The notes beneath the pieces are model-generated. The model ran no database searches, was not told where the DNA came from, and saw only the letters and a program-made list of their open reading frames with translations. 64,000 bases of DNA, taken from the NCBI RefSeq assembly GCF_003431325.1, contig NZ_CP010515.1:1426001-1490000 (forward strand), given 5' to 3'. Position numbers and translations under genes: made by a program. Below are positions 1 through 9,323 of the stretch, one piece after another. The stretch is from Acidilobus sp. 7A (lineage in GTDB: Archaea > Thermoproteota > Thermoprotei_A > Sulfolobales > Acidilobaceae). Position 1 is the first letter of the stretch, and each line of letters opens with the position of its first letter.

Positions 1-108
1 GAGGACGTGGGGGAGTTTCACTGGGCGCCATCCTTCGCCTCGCGACTGCCCATCTCTGCTAAAGCGACGCCATCCGAGCTTAATGCCGGTGCCAACATTA
101 AGCTTTAG
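1..108 (+). CDS. C-terminal end of an unidentified protein (partial)
   Basis: An open frame enters from the left edge in frame 1 and ends at TAG (106-108), giving the last 35 residues of a protein (reads EDVGEFHWAPSF..., ends GANIKL). Codon use (AAG, CTT, GCC) resembles neighbouring genes. The competing minus-strand frame is only a 26-codon ORF. I do not recognise the family from this tail. An A/T-rich stretch (about 109-160) separates it from the convergent PGI/PMI gene and could hold terminators for both. Confidence 0.45.
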   Translation, partial: EDVGEFHWAPSFASRLPISAKATPSELNAGANIKL

Positions 109-172
109 AGTAATTTATTTATTATATTGATAATTATAAAATAACTAATATTTGTGCAAAACGCTACAGGCT

Positions 173-1186
173 CTAAGTGAGGCCCGCCTTCTCAAGGGCC
201 TCCTTATACCTGCCAGTTATTGACGTGTCGCGCGGGTCCACGCCGTTAAGGGATGCAAGGTAGACTGAAGTGAAGCCGCCCAGCAGGGAGCCCTGAAGTA
301 GCTGGGCGAGGAGGCCGTTGCCTCTCGGCGTGACCCTGACCAGCGTGTCCCTCTGCTCACTGTAGACCTGCCTAAGAAGCTCTTCAAGCACAGAGCACAC
401 CTTCCCGTCGCCCTCTATGAGGATGAAGCCTTTCCTCTCGCCGTGCTGTTGCTGCCACACCACTAGGTCGTTGTGAGCGGACTCAGGGTAGAACTCCGTC
501 TTAGCAATGGCCTTCGCGTTCTCGCTGAACTCCTGCCTCCACCTGTGAGCTACTATGTCGAAGACGCCGCAACCGGCTATGATGTAGAGGTCTTTGCCCT
601 TCAGCGCCCTCGCTATGGTCTCGCCCTCGCCGCGAGAGGTTGACCTAAGGGCCTCGGCGGCGTCCTTAACCTCGCCCTCGTTGGCGACCTCAACCCCAGC
701 TGCGCTCAGTATGCCAAGGGTGGCCCCAGCCAGCATGCCGAGGGCGGTCCTGGGGTAGTAGCCTGGCTGTATAGTGGCCAGGGGCAGGCCTGTCTCCCTG
801 GCCCAGGCGGCCAACTTGCCGCCGCTTGTTACAGAGAGCACCAGGGCACCCTTGGCATGCGCTTCCCTCGCGCAACTCACGGTCTCATAGGTGTTCCCGC
901 TGTAGCTTATTGCGACTACGAGGTCCTCGCTGCTCAGCCAGGCAGGGGCTCCATCTGCCTTATGGACGATAACGGGGAACCTGGCGCCCTTAGCTGTGGC
1001 TAGGGCCCATATGTAGTCGCCTGTGACGCCACTGCCGCCCATGCCGCACAGCAGCAGGGAGCGCGGGCTGACGTGTGGTGCCTTGGCTTTGACAGCAGAG
1101 CTGTATGACGTGAGCAGCTGGTCGGGCCAGGTCTCATAAAGCTTCAACATTTCCTCAAGGGCCGTCTGTAGAGCCAAATCTATCAC
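173..1186 (-). CDS. Bifunctional phosphoglucose/phosphomannose isomerase (PGI/PMI)
   Basis: A 337-aa protein of the crenarchaeal PGI/PMI family, which interconverts glucose-6-P or mannose-6-P with fructose-6-P in the cytosol. The first SIS domain carries GMGGSG (residues 48-53) and the phosphosugar loop SYSGNTYE; the second half carries QEFSENAK and ESAHND, which match the catalytic Glu/His region of the family. Length equals the usual 300-340 aa. The GTG start (1184-1186) lies 22 nt below a TATA box, so the mRNA is probably nearly leaderless. It supplies fructose-6-P to the same gluconeogenic route as the FBP aldolase/phosphatase and TPI further right. Confidence 0.9.
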   Translation of the reverse strand: MIDLALQTALEEMLKLYETWPDQLLTSYSSAVKAKAPHVSPRSLLLCGMGGSGVTGDYIWALATAKGARFPVIVHKADGAPAWLSSEDLVVAISYSGNTYETVSCAREAHAKGALVLSVTSGGKLAAWARETGLPLATIQPGYYPRTALGMLAGATLGILSAAGVEVANEGEVKDAAEALRSTSRGEGETIARALKGKDLYIIAGCGVFDIVAHRWRQEFSENAKAIAKTEFYPESAHNDLVVWQQQHGERKGFILIEGDGKVCSVLEELLRQVYSEQRDTLVRVTPRGNGLLAQLLQGSLLGGFTSVYLASLNGVDPRDTSITGRYKEALEKAGLT

Positions 1187-1208
1187 TAGGCTAGGAGTTG
1201 CTGCCAGC

Positions 1209-1217
1209 TAATAAAAG
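1209..1217 (-). promoter_or_regulatory. TATA box of the PGI/PMI gene
   Basis: On the minus strand it reads CTTTTATTA, ending 22 nt before the GTG start. This is the spacing expected for an archaeal TATA box driving a leaderless transcript. Confidence 0.55.
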
Positions 1218-1246
1218 GTTGCCCTAAGCTCTTGTAGGAGGGCCCT

Positions 1247-2311
1247 TCAGAACTCGCCGTAGAGAATCCTCATTTCGTCTAGGCTTAGCGCCTCGCCTCT
1301 CTTAGCTTTCTCCTCTATCTCTTTGCGCTTCTCCTCGAGCACCTTGAGCTCTATACCGCGCTGCTTCGATACCTTCAGCTCCTTCAGTCTTACCATCAGC
1401 TCCCTGTACTTGTTGTAGAGGGCGTCCAGTTCGCCAGTGAGTATGTCTATGTTTTTGCTCTTCTCAGAAATAGCCTGTTTAAGTGAATCTATCTGCTTGT
1501 TAAGTTCATCAATCCTAGGTGTGAGCGACGCTATCTGGGCCTTGAAGCTCCCGGCCTTCTGCCTCATCTCAGCTATCTTGTTGTTATACTCATTCAGCTT
1601 CATCTTCAGGGCCTTGACCTCGGCCTCTATCTCCATTATTGATATCTCCTCCTGGCGTGCCTTCCTTATCCTTTCCGCCAACTCCTCAAGGCGCTCTATT
1701 TCCTCGACTAGCTTTTTCTCCTCCTGGGGTGGTAGCACGGACGTCTGCTGCCTCCACTCGAGCTCCTCTATCCTCTTCTGAACTCTCCTGAGGCTGAGCT
1801 TAGCCACGCTGCCCTCCTTGTCTAACAACTGTCTGGCCTCCCTCAGCTGCTCAACCTTAGCCTTGAACTCGTTGACGGCTGACGCCCTCTCCTGGTTGAG
1901 CTTAGCCAGCTGGTCAAGGAGCTCCTTGCGGTCTGACCTCAGCTTAAGGAGCTGGCTTACAAGCTCCTTCTTCTGCTCTATTAGCTTTGCCCTCTGGTCC
2001 CTGAGGCCCTTAACGTCATTAATTAGTTGCATTCTGGCGTTCTTCACTTCAACTACCTTGTCCCTTATCGCGTCAACAAGCTTGTAGAGGTCGTCCTCCT
2101 TCATGTTTGAGATGTCAACTGTTACAAGCTGTCTTATGTCCTCGGGCAGGGCCTCTGGGGGAAGAGGCTGAGGCGTCCTCCTGGGCCTCTGCTGGCCCTG
2201 CCCGACGATACCCTGGCCCTGCGGAGCCTGTTGAGGCGAGCCCTGCTGGGCGTTCGTCTGTGCATCTTCTATCTGTTGCTTGTCTATGGCAAGGCGGTCA
2301 CCGTTCTCCAA
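1247..2311 (-). CDS. Archaeal coiled-coil protein (COG1340-like)
   Basis: About 354 aa: a Gln/Pro-rich N-terminus (roughly residues 10-50), then nearly continuous heptad-repeat coiled coil rich in Lys, Glu and Leu to about residue 340, ending LSLDEMRILYGEF. This matches the uncharacterised archaeal coiled-coil family COG1340, sometimes misnamed phosphoserine phosphatase; no enzymatic motif is visible. The frame opens at a TTG (2332) inside the upstream gene, but GGAGGTG followed 10 nt later by TTG (2309-2311) favours the shorter start. It overlaps the stop of the acyl-CoA synthetase by 14 nt, so the two are probably co-transcribed. Function unknown; a structural or chromosome-associated role would be a guess. 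Confidence 0.75.
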   Translation of the reverse strand: MENGDRLAIDKQQIEDAQTNAQQGSPQQAPQGQGIVGQGQQRPRRTPQPLPPEALPEDIRQLVTVDISNMKEDDLYKLVDAIRDKVVEVKNARMQLINDVKGLRDQRAKLIEQKKELVSQLLKLRSDRKELLDQLAKLNQERASAVNEFKAKVEQLREARQLLDKEGSVAKLSLRRVQKRIEELEWRQQTSVLPPQEEKKLVEEIERLEELAERIRKARQEEISIMEIEAEVKALKMKLNEYNNKIAEMRQKAGSFKAQIASLTPRIDELNKQIDSLKQAISEKSKNIDILTGELDALYNKYRELMVRLKELKVSKQRGIELKVLEEKRKEIEEKAKRGEALSLDEMRILYGEF

Positions 2312-4454
2312 GTTGTTCTTCCACCTCCCCAAGCACTATGCGCGCATCAGCTGCAGTCGCTTGTTCTCTGCGTGCGAATACAGGATTTATATCTACCTCT
2401 TTTATAGACAAGTGGTTGTAAAGTAGGAGACTGACGCGAGAGATTACTTCGGCCAAGCTATCAATGTTCGCCCCCTGCAGGCCCCTGTAGCCCTTCAGCA
2501 GCCTGAAGGCCTTCGTCTCAGACATCATAGAGGCGGCACCTTTGAGTCCCACAGGGGCTAGCCTCATTGAGATGTCACTTATCAGCTCGACCAGAAGACC
2601 TCCTGAGCCAAACGTCACAATTGGGCCAAACTGTGGGTCGTGTATGCCGCCGACTATTACTTCGAATCCTTCGGTCACCATCTTCTGCAGCAGCACGCCC
2701 TTCACCCTGGCACCGGGAGCCAGCCTTCTGACGTTGTCCATTATAGTCCTGTAAGCGTCGACGGCCTCTTGATCGCTCTTAATATTGAGCACAACGCCGT
2801 TAACATCACTCTTATGGATTATGTCAGGGCTCACAACCTTCATAGCTAGTGGGAAGCCGACGCGCGCGGCGCACTCCCTGACCTCAACCTCATCTGACGC
2901 CTTGCAGTACTCCGCCACTGGAATTCCATAGGCCCTCAGCACGTCTAAGGCCTCGTCTTCGAGTAACTTCACGCGGCGCTCCTCCAGCGCTCTCCTTATG
3001 ATACCCTCCACCGCGTCCTTTGCGCCCTCGCTCACATGAGGAATTATATCAACAGGCTCCTCGGCCCCGATGCACCTCGCACACCTCCATAACGTTGAGA
3101 GGGCCCTGGCCGCCCTGTCTGGGAACTCAAACGTTGGCACGCCTACGTCCTCCAGGGCCCTGGCCAGCCTCTCACCGTACTCGGCTCCTATAGTTACAAC
3201 TACCATCGGCACGTCAGGGTGGCGCCTCCTGATGTTCAGTATAGAGTTCAGAGTCTTGTCAAAGTCCATAGTTGGGGGCTGCACAAGTGCTACCAGAAGT
3301 ATCGCGTCAGCGTCCCCATTATTTATGAGGGTCTCAGCTACAGCCTCTATCTGCTCGGGCCTGCTGTCCCCCGTCAGGTCGAAGGGGTTCTTGAGCGACA
3401 CCCTGTAGGGGAACAGACCCTTGAGGGCCCCTAGGGTGGCCTGTGAGGGCGGGGGAACCAAGAGGCCCCTAGAGGCTATATTATCGGCTGCTATAACTCC
3501 ATGGCCGCCAGAGTTAGTTATAATGGCCACCCTGGGCCCCTTCGGAACGCCGCTAGTGCTGAGCACCTTGGCCGCGTCAAACATGTCCTGCAGGTCTTCA
3601 AGTACTATAGCGTTGGCCTCACGCATGACCTCATAAAAGGTCGCATATGAGCCAGCTATTGACGCCGTGTGGCTCATGGTTGCCCTTGAGCCCTCTGACG
3701 TCCTGCCGCCCTTCAGGATGAGCACGGGCTTTCTGGCCTTGTAAGTGACGTCCCTTATGGCGCTCACCAGCTCCCTGCCCCTGCTCACGCCCTCTAAGTA
3801 CATCAATATCACTTTGATGTCCGGCGACTTGACTAGGTAGTTTAGACTATCAACCTCATCTATATCTACCTTGTTGCCAAAGTTTATTGCCTTGGATATC
3901 CCAATGTTGTTGGCGGCAGCCCAGTCCATGAGGGTCGCGAGGAGGGCTCCGCTCTGGCTGACGATTGCTATGGGGCCAGGCTTAGGTCTCCTCATCCTTT
4001 CCAAGGGCAGGAAGAAGGTGTCAACACCATTAGAGGCGTTGTAGACGCCTATGCAGTTTGGCCCGAGCACCCTTATCGAGTACTTCTTTGCTACGCTGAC
4101 TACCTCCTCCTGTAGCTTGATGCCCTCCTCGGTCCCGGTCTCAGCGAAGCCCCCGCTGAATATTATGACCCCCTTAACGCCCTTTCTTCCTGCGTCATCA
4201 AGGACCGAGGGGGTTGCCATGGCATTCACAGCTATCACGGCGACGTCAACATCTTCCTCTATATCCGAGAGGGAGCGGTAGCTCTTAACGCCATCGACAT
4301 TGTCATACTTAGGGTTTACGACGAACAGCCTCCCGCCGAACTTATGCCTGAGATTATTCAGTATGACTCTACCCATGTTGTCGGCTCTGGGTGAGGCGCC
4401 AACAACTGCAATGCTCTTTGGCTCAAAGAATACCTCAGCCCCTACTGTATACAT
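2298..4454 (-). CDS. ADP-forming acetyl/acyl-CoA synthetase, fused alpha-beta
   Basis: 718 aa. Residues 1-130 form the CoA-binding Rossmann domain (SIAVVGASP), followed by two ligase-CoA domains with the phosphohistidine motif SHTASIAGS (His262 as the expected phosphorylated residue). The last ~230 residues are the ATP-grasp beta part (MKVVSPDIIHKSD, ILLVELISDI-like end). The family makes acyl-CoA, or runs in reverse to make ATP and free acid from acyl-CoA, the usual energy-conserving step of peptide and sugar fermentation in archaea. Substrate (acetate, branched acid, hydroxy acid) cannot be read from sequence. ATG start (4452-4454); a TTAAAAG box lies about 36 nt upstream. Confidence 0.9.
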   Translation of the reverse strand: MYTVGAEVFFEPKSIAVVGASPRADNMGRVILNNLRHKFGGRLFVVNPKYDNVDGVKSYRSLSDIEEDVDVAVIAVNAMATPSVLDDAGRKGVKGVIIFSGGFAETGTEEGIKLQEEVVSVAKKYSIRVLGPNCIGVYNASNGVDTFFLPLERMRRPKPGPIAIVSQSGALLATLMDWAAANNIGISKAINFGNKVDIDEVDSLNYLVKSPDIKVILMYLEGVSRGRELVSAIRDVTYKARKPVLILKGGRTSEGSRATMSHTASIAGSYATFYEVMREANAIVLEDLQDMFDAAKVLSTSGVPKGPRVAIITNSGGHGVIAADNIASRGLLVPPPSQATLGALKGLFPYRVSLKNPFDLTGDSRPEQIEAVAETLINNGDADAILLVALVQPPTMDFDKTLNSILNIRRRHPDVPMVVVTIGAEYGERLARALEDVGVPTFEFPDRAARALSTLWRCARCIGAEEPVDIIPHVSEGAKDAVEGIIRRALEERRVKLLEDEALDVLRAYGIPVAEYCKASDEVEVRECAARVGFPLAMKVVSPDIIHKSDVNGVVLNIKSDQEAVDAYRTIMDNVRRLAPGARVKGVLLQKMVTEGFEVIVGGIHDPQFGPIVTFGSGGLLVELISDISMRLAPVGLKGAASMMSETKAFRLLKGYRGLQGANIDSLAEVISRVSLLLYNHLSIKEVDINPVFARREQATAADARIVLGEVEEQLGER

Positions 4455-4625
4455 TCGTTATCATCCAAACGATGGCAGTATCCTTGGGGTTAAAAGCGTT
4501 AGAGGGTTGACATGGATGTACCTGACGCGACACGCCCTAACACTGGGCCTCAAGGCGGCCTGCTTTGCACGATTTGAAGCAGGGCTGTTTCAGGTCTTGC
4601 CAAGCACGCTGACAAGCGCTAGGTG

Positions 4626-4635
4626 TTAAAATATA
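4626..4635 (+). promoter_or_regulatory. TATA box of the Cdc48-family gene
   Basis: TTAAAATATA lies 36-45 nt before the ATG at 4671, predicting a start of transcription near 4657. The sequence TCCCAGAGT occurs on both sides of that site (about 4646 and 4676), once in the leader and once in the first codons; this may be chance. Confidence 0.55.
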
Positions 4636-4670
4636 TTAGCGCTCTGTCCCAGAGTATTTAGGGCTTTTGC

Positions 4671-6878
4671 ATGTCATCCCAGAGTGTTACGTTAACAGTC
4701 GAGGAGGCATACAGGAGTGACAGGCCAGGCAGGAAAATAGTGAGAATCAGCGACTCAACGATGCGCAAGTTGGGCATAGAGACGGGCGACTTCGTGCTCA
4801 TCAAGAGCCCGAAGGCGATAGAGGTGGGGGTTGCCTGGCCCCTAAGAGGCGAGGGGGAGGAAGTCATAAGGATGGACGGCCACATGAGGCAGGTCCTCGG
4901 CGTGAGCGTTGGGGATAAGGTAGAGGTCATGAGGGCCGACAACCTCAAGCCTGCCAGGAGGATAGAGTTAGCCCCTGTGGGTCAGGCCACCGTGCCTACG
5001 TTCTTTGGGGCTGTGCCCATAAACATGGTTGTCTCGCCTGATGACCTAAGGGACGAGCTCGTGCGCAGGCCTCTGATAAGGGGTGACCTAATCCCGCTCT
5101 CTGATGAAATTCAGCTGGCGGTAGTTGACACCAATCCGACAGACCCCATTTACGTTACTGATGACACGGAGGTCCGCATAAGGAGCGAGCCCGTCAAGCC
5201 CTCAGAGTACCCGCTCCTCAGTAGGGGGACCAGGGTAACCTGGGAGGACATAGGTGACCTTGAGGAGGCCAAGCAGAGGATAAGGGAGATAGTGGAGCTG
5301 CCCATGAAGCACCCTGAGATATTCCAGAGGCTCGGCATAGAGCCGCCCAAGGGCATTCTCATCTACGGTCCTCCTGGCGTTGGCAAGACCCTTCTCGCCA
5401 AGGCGTTAGCCAACGAGATAGGGGCCTACTTTGTGGCAATAAATGGCCCCGAGATAATGAGCAAGTTCTACGGCGAGAGCGAGGAGAGGCTGAGGGAGGT
5501 CTTTAAGGAGGCACAGGAGAACGCACCATCCATAGTCTTCATTGACGAGATAGACTCAATAGCCCCCAAGAGGGAGGAGGTCACCGGCGAGGTCGAGAAG
5601 AGGGTCGTAGCTCAGCTTCTGACACTAATGGACGGCATACAGGAGAGGGGCAAGGTCATCGTAATAGGCGCCACCAACAGGCCTGACGACGTGGACCCAG
5701 CCCTCAGGAGGCCAGGGAGGTTTGACAGGGAGATAGAGATAAGGCCGCCTGACAAGCAGGGCAGGCTTGAGATTCTGCAGGTCCACACGAGGAGCATGCC
5801 GCTTGACAGCGACGTCAACCTAGCTGAGATAGCTGACCTAACGAAGGGCTACACGGGGGCTGACCTGGCCGCCCTAGCTAAGGAGGCAGCCATGGCTGCG
5901 GTTAGGGAGTTCATGAACACAGGCAAGGTTGACCTCTCGAAGCCCGGTGAGATAAAGAAGGAGGTACTCGAGACCCTCAAGGTCAGCAGGAGGCACTTCC
6001 TGGAGGCCATGAAGGTCGTGAGACCAACGCTGATACGTGAGGTGTTCGTGGAGGTCCCGGAGGTCCACTGGAGTGACATAGGCGGCCTGGAGAGCGCGAA
6101 GCAGGAGCTGAGGGAGGTCGTGGAGTGGCCGCTCAAGTACTCCGACGTGTTCCAGAAGATGGGAGTTGAGCCGCCAAAGGGCGTGCTCCTCTTCGGCCCT
6201 CCAGGCACAGGCAAGACCCTCCTCGCTAAGGCCGTTGCAACGGAGAGCGGGGCCAACTTCATAGCCATAAGGGGGCCGGAGGTGCTCAGCAAGTGGGTCG
6301 GCGAGAGCGAGAAGGCCATAAGGGATGTCTTCAGGAGAGCCAGGGAGGTGGCGCCGGTCGTGGTGTTCTTCGATGAGATTGACGCCATTGCGCCTGCAAG
6401 GGGCTACAGCTTCGACAGCGGCGTGACTGACAGGATAGTGAACCAGCTGCTCACCGAGATGGATGGCTTAGTGCCTCTTAACAACGTTGTTGTGTTAGCC
6501 GCTACCAACAGGCCGGACATAGTAGACCCAGCCCTTATGAGGCCCGGCAGGTTTGACAGGATAATCTATGTGCCGCCACCTGACAAGGACTCGCGCAAGC
6601 AGATATTCCAGGTACACCTGAGGAAAGTGCCGCTGGCCAACGATGTTGACATTGACAGGCTGGCTGACCTAACAGAGGGCTACACGGGCGCCGACATAGC
6701 CGCGGTGGTGAGGGAGGCTGTCTTCGCGAAGCTCAGGGAGAAGCTAGAGCCGGGGCCTGTTGAGTGGAGGCACTTCCAGCAGGCCCTGAAGAAGGTCAAG
6801 CCGAGCCTAACGCGCGAGGACGTGGCTAGGTACGAGCAGATGGGTGACAGGCTGAAGAAGCTTGTGCTCTCAACGTGA
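4671..6878 (+). CDS. Cdc48/VAT-type AAA+ ATPase
   Basis: 735 aa with the full Cdc48 layout: N-terminal double-psi barrel and substrate/cofactor domain (1-190), D1 AAA module with Walker A GPPGVGKT (233-240) and Walker B FIDEID, D2 module with GPPGTGKT (509-516) and FFDEID, each with Asn sensor and Arg-finger regions ([14 protein letters not shown] / MRPGRFDR). Hexameric unfoldase that extracts or unfolds proteins and may feed the archaeal proteasome. Two AAA modules and the barrel domain separate it from CdvC/Vps4, which has a MIT domain and one AAA module. Followed after 9 nt by the CYTH gene, probably co-transcribed. Confidence 0.95.
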   Translation: MSSQSVTLTVEEAYRSDRPGRKIVRISDSTMRKLGIETGDFVLIKSPKAIEVGVAWPLRGEGEEVIRMDGHMRQVLGVSVGDKVEVMRADNLKPARRIELAPVGQATVPTFFGAVPINMVVSPDDLRDELVRRPLIRGDLIPLSDEIQLAVVDTNPTDPIYVTDDTEVRIRSEPVKPSEYPLLSRGTRVTWEDIGDLEEAKQRIREIVELPMKHPEIFQRLGIEPPKGILIYGPPGVGKTLLAKALANEIGAYFVAINGPEIMSKFYGESEERLREVFKEAQENAPSIVFIDEIDSIAPKREEVTGEVEKRVVAQLLTLMDGIQERGKVIVIGATNRPDDVDPALRRPGRFDREIEIRPPDKQGRLEILQVHTRSMPLDSDVNLAEIADLTKGYTGADLAALAKEAAMAAVREFMNTGKVDLSKPGEIKKEVLETLKVSRRHFLEAMKVVRPTLIREVFVEVPEVHWSDIGGLESAKQELREVVEWPLKYSDVFQKMGVEPPKGVLLFGPPGTGKTLLAKAVATESGANFIAIRGPEVLSKWVGESEKAIRDVFRRAREVAPVVVFFDEIDAIAPARGYSFDSGVTDRIVNQLLTEMDGLVPLNNVVVLAATNRPDIVDPALMRPGRFDRIIYVPPPDKDSRKQIFQVHLRKVPLANDVDIDRLADLTEGYTGADIAAVVREAVFAKLREKLEPGPVEWRHFQQALKKVKPSLTREDVARYEQMGDRLKKLVLST

Positions 6879-6887
6879 GGCGGGATC

Positions 6888-7424
6888 TTGGACCACGTCG
6901 AGGTTGAGGTCAAGCTGAGGGTTCCCTGCGAGGCGCTAGATGAAATTGCAAAGAGATCGTCAGCGGCAGGGGGAAGCGTTGAGCCTCCTGTTGACGAGAG
7001 GGACGTGTACTATGAGCACCCGTGCAGGGACCTCATGACATCAGACGAGGCCCTAAGGGTGAGGTATGTCAACGGTCTCCCGCTCTCGCTCACATACAAG
7101 GGGCCGAGGGGGCCAGGGGACCTTAAGTCAAGAGAGGAGGTAATAGTCGAAGTCAAGTCAGACCCTGACAAGCTGCTCAGGTTGCTCGGGTTCACGCCGT
7201 CTATAGAGGTTCGCAAGAGAAGAACCTACATAAGCCTGGGCTTCGCCGAGGTCACCTTGGACGTCGTTGAGGACCTGGGGTGTTTCGTTGAGGTGGAGGC
7301 GGCTAACAGTGACGCTAATGAGGTCAGGAGGACCTTGGAGCTCCTCAACATAAAGGGAGAGGCCGTCGCTCAGACCTACGCGGAGCTGATAGCTAAGATA
7401 AAGCGGGAAACTAACGCGATTTAG
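6888..7424 (+). CDS. CYTH-domain protein (CyaB / triphosphatase family)
   Basis: 178 aa, a single CYTH domain. It opens with the metal/triphosphate motif ExExK (E5, E7, K9) and alternates basic and acidic strands (RVRYVNG, LTYKGPR, VRKRRTY, VEVEA) as in the tunnel-fold enzymes. Archaeal members are annotated as class IV adenylate cyclase CyaB, but many CYTH proteins hydrolyse inorganic or organic triphosphates; the substrate here is not determinable. TTG start 9 nt after the stop of the AAA ATPase, so it is likely translated from the same transcript. Confidence 0.8.
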   Translation: MDHVEVEVKLRVPCEALDEIAKRSSAAGGSVEPPVDERDVYYEHPCRDLMTSDEALRVRYVNGLPLSLTYKGPRGPGDLKSREEVIVEVKSDPDKLLRLLGFTPSIEVRKRRTYISLGFAEVTLDVVEDLGCFVEVEAANSDANEVRRTLELLNIKGEAVAQTYAELIAKIKRETNAI

Positions 7425-7440
7425 GAGCTCTTTTCACATG

Positions 7441-7494
7441 GGAGGCTTTTCCATAATATTTTAAGGCTAATGCTGTTCTCGTTGAGAAGCCTCC
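7441..7494. repeat. Inverted repeat between convergent genes
   Basis: GGAGGCTT (7441-7448) is exactly complementary to AAGCCTCC (7487-7494), with a 38-nt A/T-rich loop. It fills the space between the stops of the CYTH gene and rps19e and may act as a two-way 3'-end structure. It contains no C/D boxes. Confidence 0.4.
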
Positions 7495-7502
7495 GCTGTC
7501 CC

Positions 7503-7958
7503 TCAGATATACTTTGCGAGCTCGGGCCTCTCCTTAACAAGCTCGTTGGCTATCTCCTTAGCGACCTCGTCGAGCAGTGAGCGGCCCTTGGGACTGAGCA
7601 CCCTTCCGCGGCCCGCTGTCTTCAAGAGGCCCGCCTGCTCCAGCTGCTGGAGTATTCTCCTTATGTTGCTCCCGCCGCCCTCAGCGAAGCGAGCTGGCCT
7701 TACGCCGTTCCTCTTCCTCCCGCCGTACATTACTCTGAGAGCTCCAACGCCCACAGGCCCGTCAGCCAGGTAGAGCTTCCTAAGTATCGAGGCTGCCCTC
7801 ACATACCACCACCCAGGGTTGTCGGGCGGCCTCTCCCTTGAGACGCCCGTCTTAGCGTAGAGGGCCCACTCAGGCGGCCTCACCTGCTCTACGTTCTTGA
7901 GCCTAGCAGCCAGGCGCTCTATCAGCCTGTCAGCTGGGACGTCGGTTACGCTTACCAC
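7503..7958 (-). CDS. rps19e: 30S ribosomal protein S19e (eS19)
   Basis: 151 aa, usual length for archaeal eS19. Recognised by VSVTDVPAD, PPEWALYAKTG, WWYVRAASILRKLY and the winged-helix end with GRSLLDEVA. It is an archaeal/eukaryotic small-subunit protein needed for late 30S maturation. GTG start preceded by a GGGGGT SD. Transcribed away from the DUF447 gene from a shared A/T box. Confidence 0.95.
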   Translation of the reverse strand: MVSVTDVPADRLIERLAARLKNVEQVRPPEWALYAKTGVSRERPPDNPGWWYVRAASILRKLYLADGPVGVGALRVMYGGRKRNGVRPARFAEGGGSNIRRILQQLEQAGLLKTAGRGRVLSPKGRSLLDEVAKEIANELVKERPELAKYI

Positions 7959-7990
7959 ATTTACCCCCTACGGGAAGCCTTTTCAGCGCG

Positions 7991-8001
7991 TAGAATTAAA
8001 A
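7991..8001. promoter_or_regulatory. Shared A/T box between rps19e and the DUF447 gene
   Basis: TAGAATTAAAA on the plus strand reads TTTTAATTCTA on the minus strand. It lies about 33-43 nt before the rps19e GTG and about 20-30 nt before the GTG at 8021. It is the only TATA-like element in the 50-nt gap, so one box probably serves both directions. Confidence 0.5.
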
Positions 8002-8020
8002 GCGTTTAGTGGCGAAGCCG

Positions 8021-8674
8021 GTGATAAAGGGGGCATACTATGAGTTCATAGCGTTCCCCTGCAGCGTCAATGGGCGCTATTCAATGCCGCTTGGAGTTGT
8101 CTTTGATGAGAAAAAGCAGTTTACGGTTTACAAGGATACAGGGTTCCTCAGGTTCCTCGGCAAGGAGGGGGTCCTCCTGCTGCTCTCACCCTCAGACCCC
8201 CTGCTCTTTGTAAAGAGTGTGGCCCACGCCTTGGAGCTTGAGGTCAGGTGGGATGAGGCAAGCGGGTGCCCAGAGCTTAAGGGGCTGGGAGGAGTCTACA
8301 GATGTCATTATCATCAGCTCAGCGACAGAGGCAATAGCGTGACCTACTCCTGCAGCCTTGAGGAGGTCGAGCCGCCCCAGGTCCCCTACACCAGGGCCTA
8401 TGGGTGCCTCGTGGAGCTTCTCGTGCTCCTGACCAAGGCTAGGGCTGGGGTCTACGAGGGCTGGTACCTTGAGTACGCGCGGGGCCTTAAGTGGTGCGTC
8501 GAGCACTCAACCAGGGGGTCGCCTGAGTACGTCAACACAGCTAATGCAATACTGCAGGAGCTTGAGTCAATTGTTAGCCCGGGCGCTGGCAGCCGTGGAG
8601 GTCTACAGGGAGGTGGCACAGAGGGAGCTCGGCTACCCAGAGGTCAAGGAGCTCACGTCAGCGATGCACTTTGA
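8021..8674 (+). CDS. DUF447-type (flavin-reductase-like fold) protein
   Basis: About 217 aa. The N-terminus (AYYEFIAFPCSVNGRYSMPLGVVF) resembles the DUF447 family of archaea and methylotrophs, which often occurs near pterin genes; biochemical role unknown. A GTG at 8009 extends the frame four codons but sits only 8 nt from the TATA-like box, so the GTG at 8021 is preferred as a leaderless start. The last ~35 residues are Gly/Arg-rich, unlike the rest, and are read through the beginning of the next gene. They look like tail acquired by loss of a stop or by a frameshift. Confidence 0.6.
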   Translation: MIKGAYYEFIAFPCSVNGRYSMPLGVVFDEKKQFTVYKDTGFLRFLGKEGVLLLLSPSDPLLFVKSVAHALELEVRWDEASGCPELKGLGGVYRCHYHQLSDRGNSVTYSCSLEEVEPPQVPYTRAYGCLVELLVLLTKARAGVYEGWYLEYARGLKWCVEHSTRGSPEYVNTANAILQELESIVSPGAGSRGGLQGGGTEGARLPRGQGAHVSDAL

Positions 8675-9278
8675 GGGCATCATTACGTGTGACGAGCTTT
8701 GCGCTAAGCTGCATAAACTATTAGAGACCATCTCTGACAATCACGTCTGCGTTGCAGGCCCCCTGGCGCGCCCCGAGAGGCTGAGAGGCTGCCCTGTGCT
8801 CCTGGCCCCTGAGGGAGGAGTTCCACCGCTTATGGAGGCTGGGCTGAGGCCCCTTGCTGTCACCACTGACGCCGACTCGTCCTTGAGCATACTCAATCGT
8901 ATAGTTGAGATCTCGGACTACATTATGCTTCACGTTCATGGTGATAACCTCCTGAGGGCGTCAGCGCTTGTCAGCAGCGTCCCGCGGGCTAAGCTCCTGC
9001 TCACCTCCCAGGTGGACACGCCATTTTGTATATACCCCTCAGGGGCCTTCACCGATGGCGACAGGGCCGCAGCTATAGCTATGGAGATGGGGGCGAGCTC
9101 TATTAGGCTTGTAGGCTTTGACTTCAGCTCCGTGACATGTGGACACAAGGACTACTGCGACAGTGATGAGAAGTCGGCTAAACTCAGGACTGGAGAGAGG
9201 GTGCTCCTCAAGGTAGCGGGGAGGTTCGGTTATCACTTAACAAAAGACCTTGAAGGGAACCTCCTGCTGCTTAAGTGA
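8571..9278 (+). CDS. 6-hydroxymethylpterin diphosphokinase, MptE-like (DUF115)
   Basis: About 235 aa. The core TTDADSSLSILNRI...MLHVHGDN and GFDFSS match the DUF115/COG1634 family, whose characterised archaeal member MptE transfers pyrophosphate to 6-hydroxymethyl-dihydropterin in tetrahydropterin-cofactor synthesis. The frame is open from 8469, but upstream residues are low-complexity readthrough of the DUF447 frame. The TTG at 8571 with GGAG 10 nt upstream gives the family's normal length. It overlaps the preceding gene by 104 nt. Together with DUF447 and the DHPS-like protein near 44 kb it suggests a pterin cofactor pathway. Confidence 0.75.
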   Translation: MLARALAAVEVYREVAQRELGYPEVKELTSAMHFEGIITCDELCAKLHKLLETISDNHVCVAGPLARPERLRGCPVLLAPEGGVPPLMEAGLRPLAVTTDADSSLSILNRIVEISDYIMLHVHGDNLLRASALVSSVPRAKLLLTSQVDTPFCIYPSGAFTDGDRAAAIAMEMGASSIRLVGFDFSSVTCGHKDYCDSDEKSAKLRTGERVLLKVAGRFGYHLTKDLEGNLLLLK

Positions 9279-9323
9279 CTTAGGCTCATTAACTGAAAGG
9301 CCCCTGCCTGAGGGGGACGCGCG

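Noticed and set aside
1437-2421. Long plus-strand open frames opposite the coiled-coil and acyl-CoA synthetase genes
   Set aside because: They are antisense shadows with low-complexity Ser/Leu-rich translations; the minus-strand proteins are clearly the real ones.
4646-4685. TCCCAGAGT direct repeat around the start of the Cdc48-type gene as an operator
   Set aside because: One copy is coding, and a 9-bp repeat at this distance can arise by chance; no symmetry supports a binding site.
4671-6878. AAA ATPase as CdvC/Vps4
   Set aside because: It has a double-psi barrel N-domain and two AAA modules, the Cdc48 layout; CdvC has a MIT domain and one AAA module.
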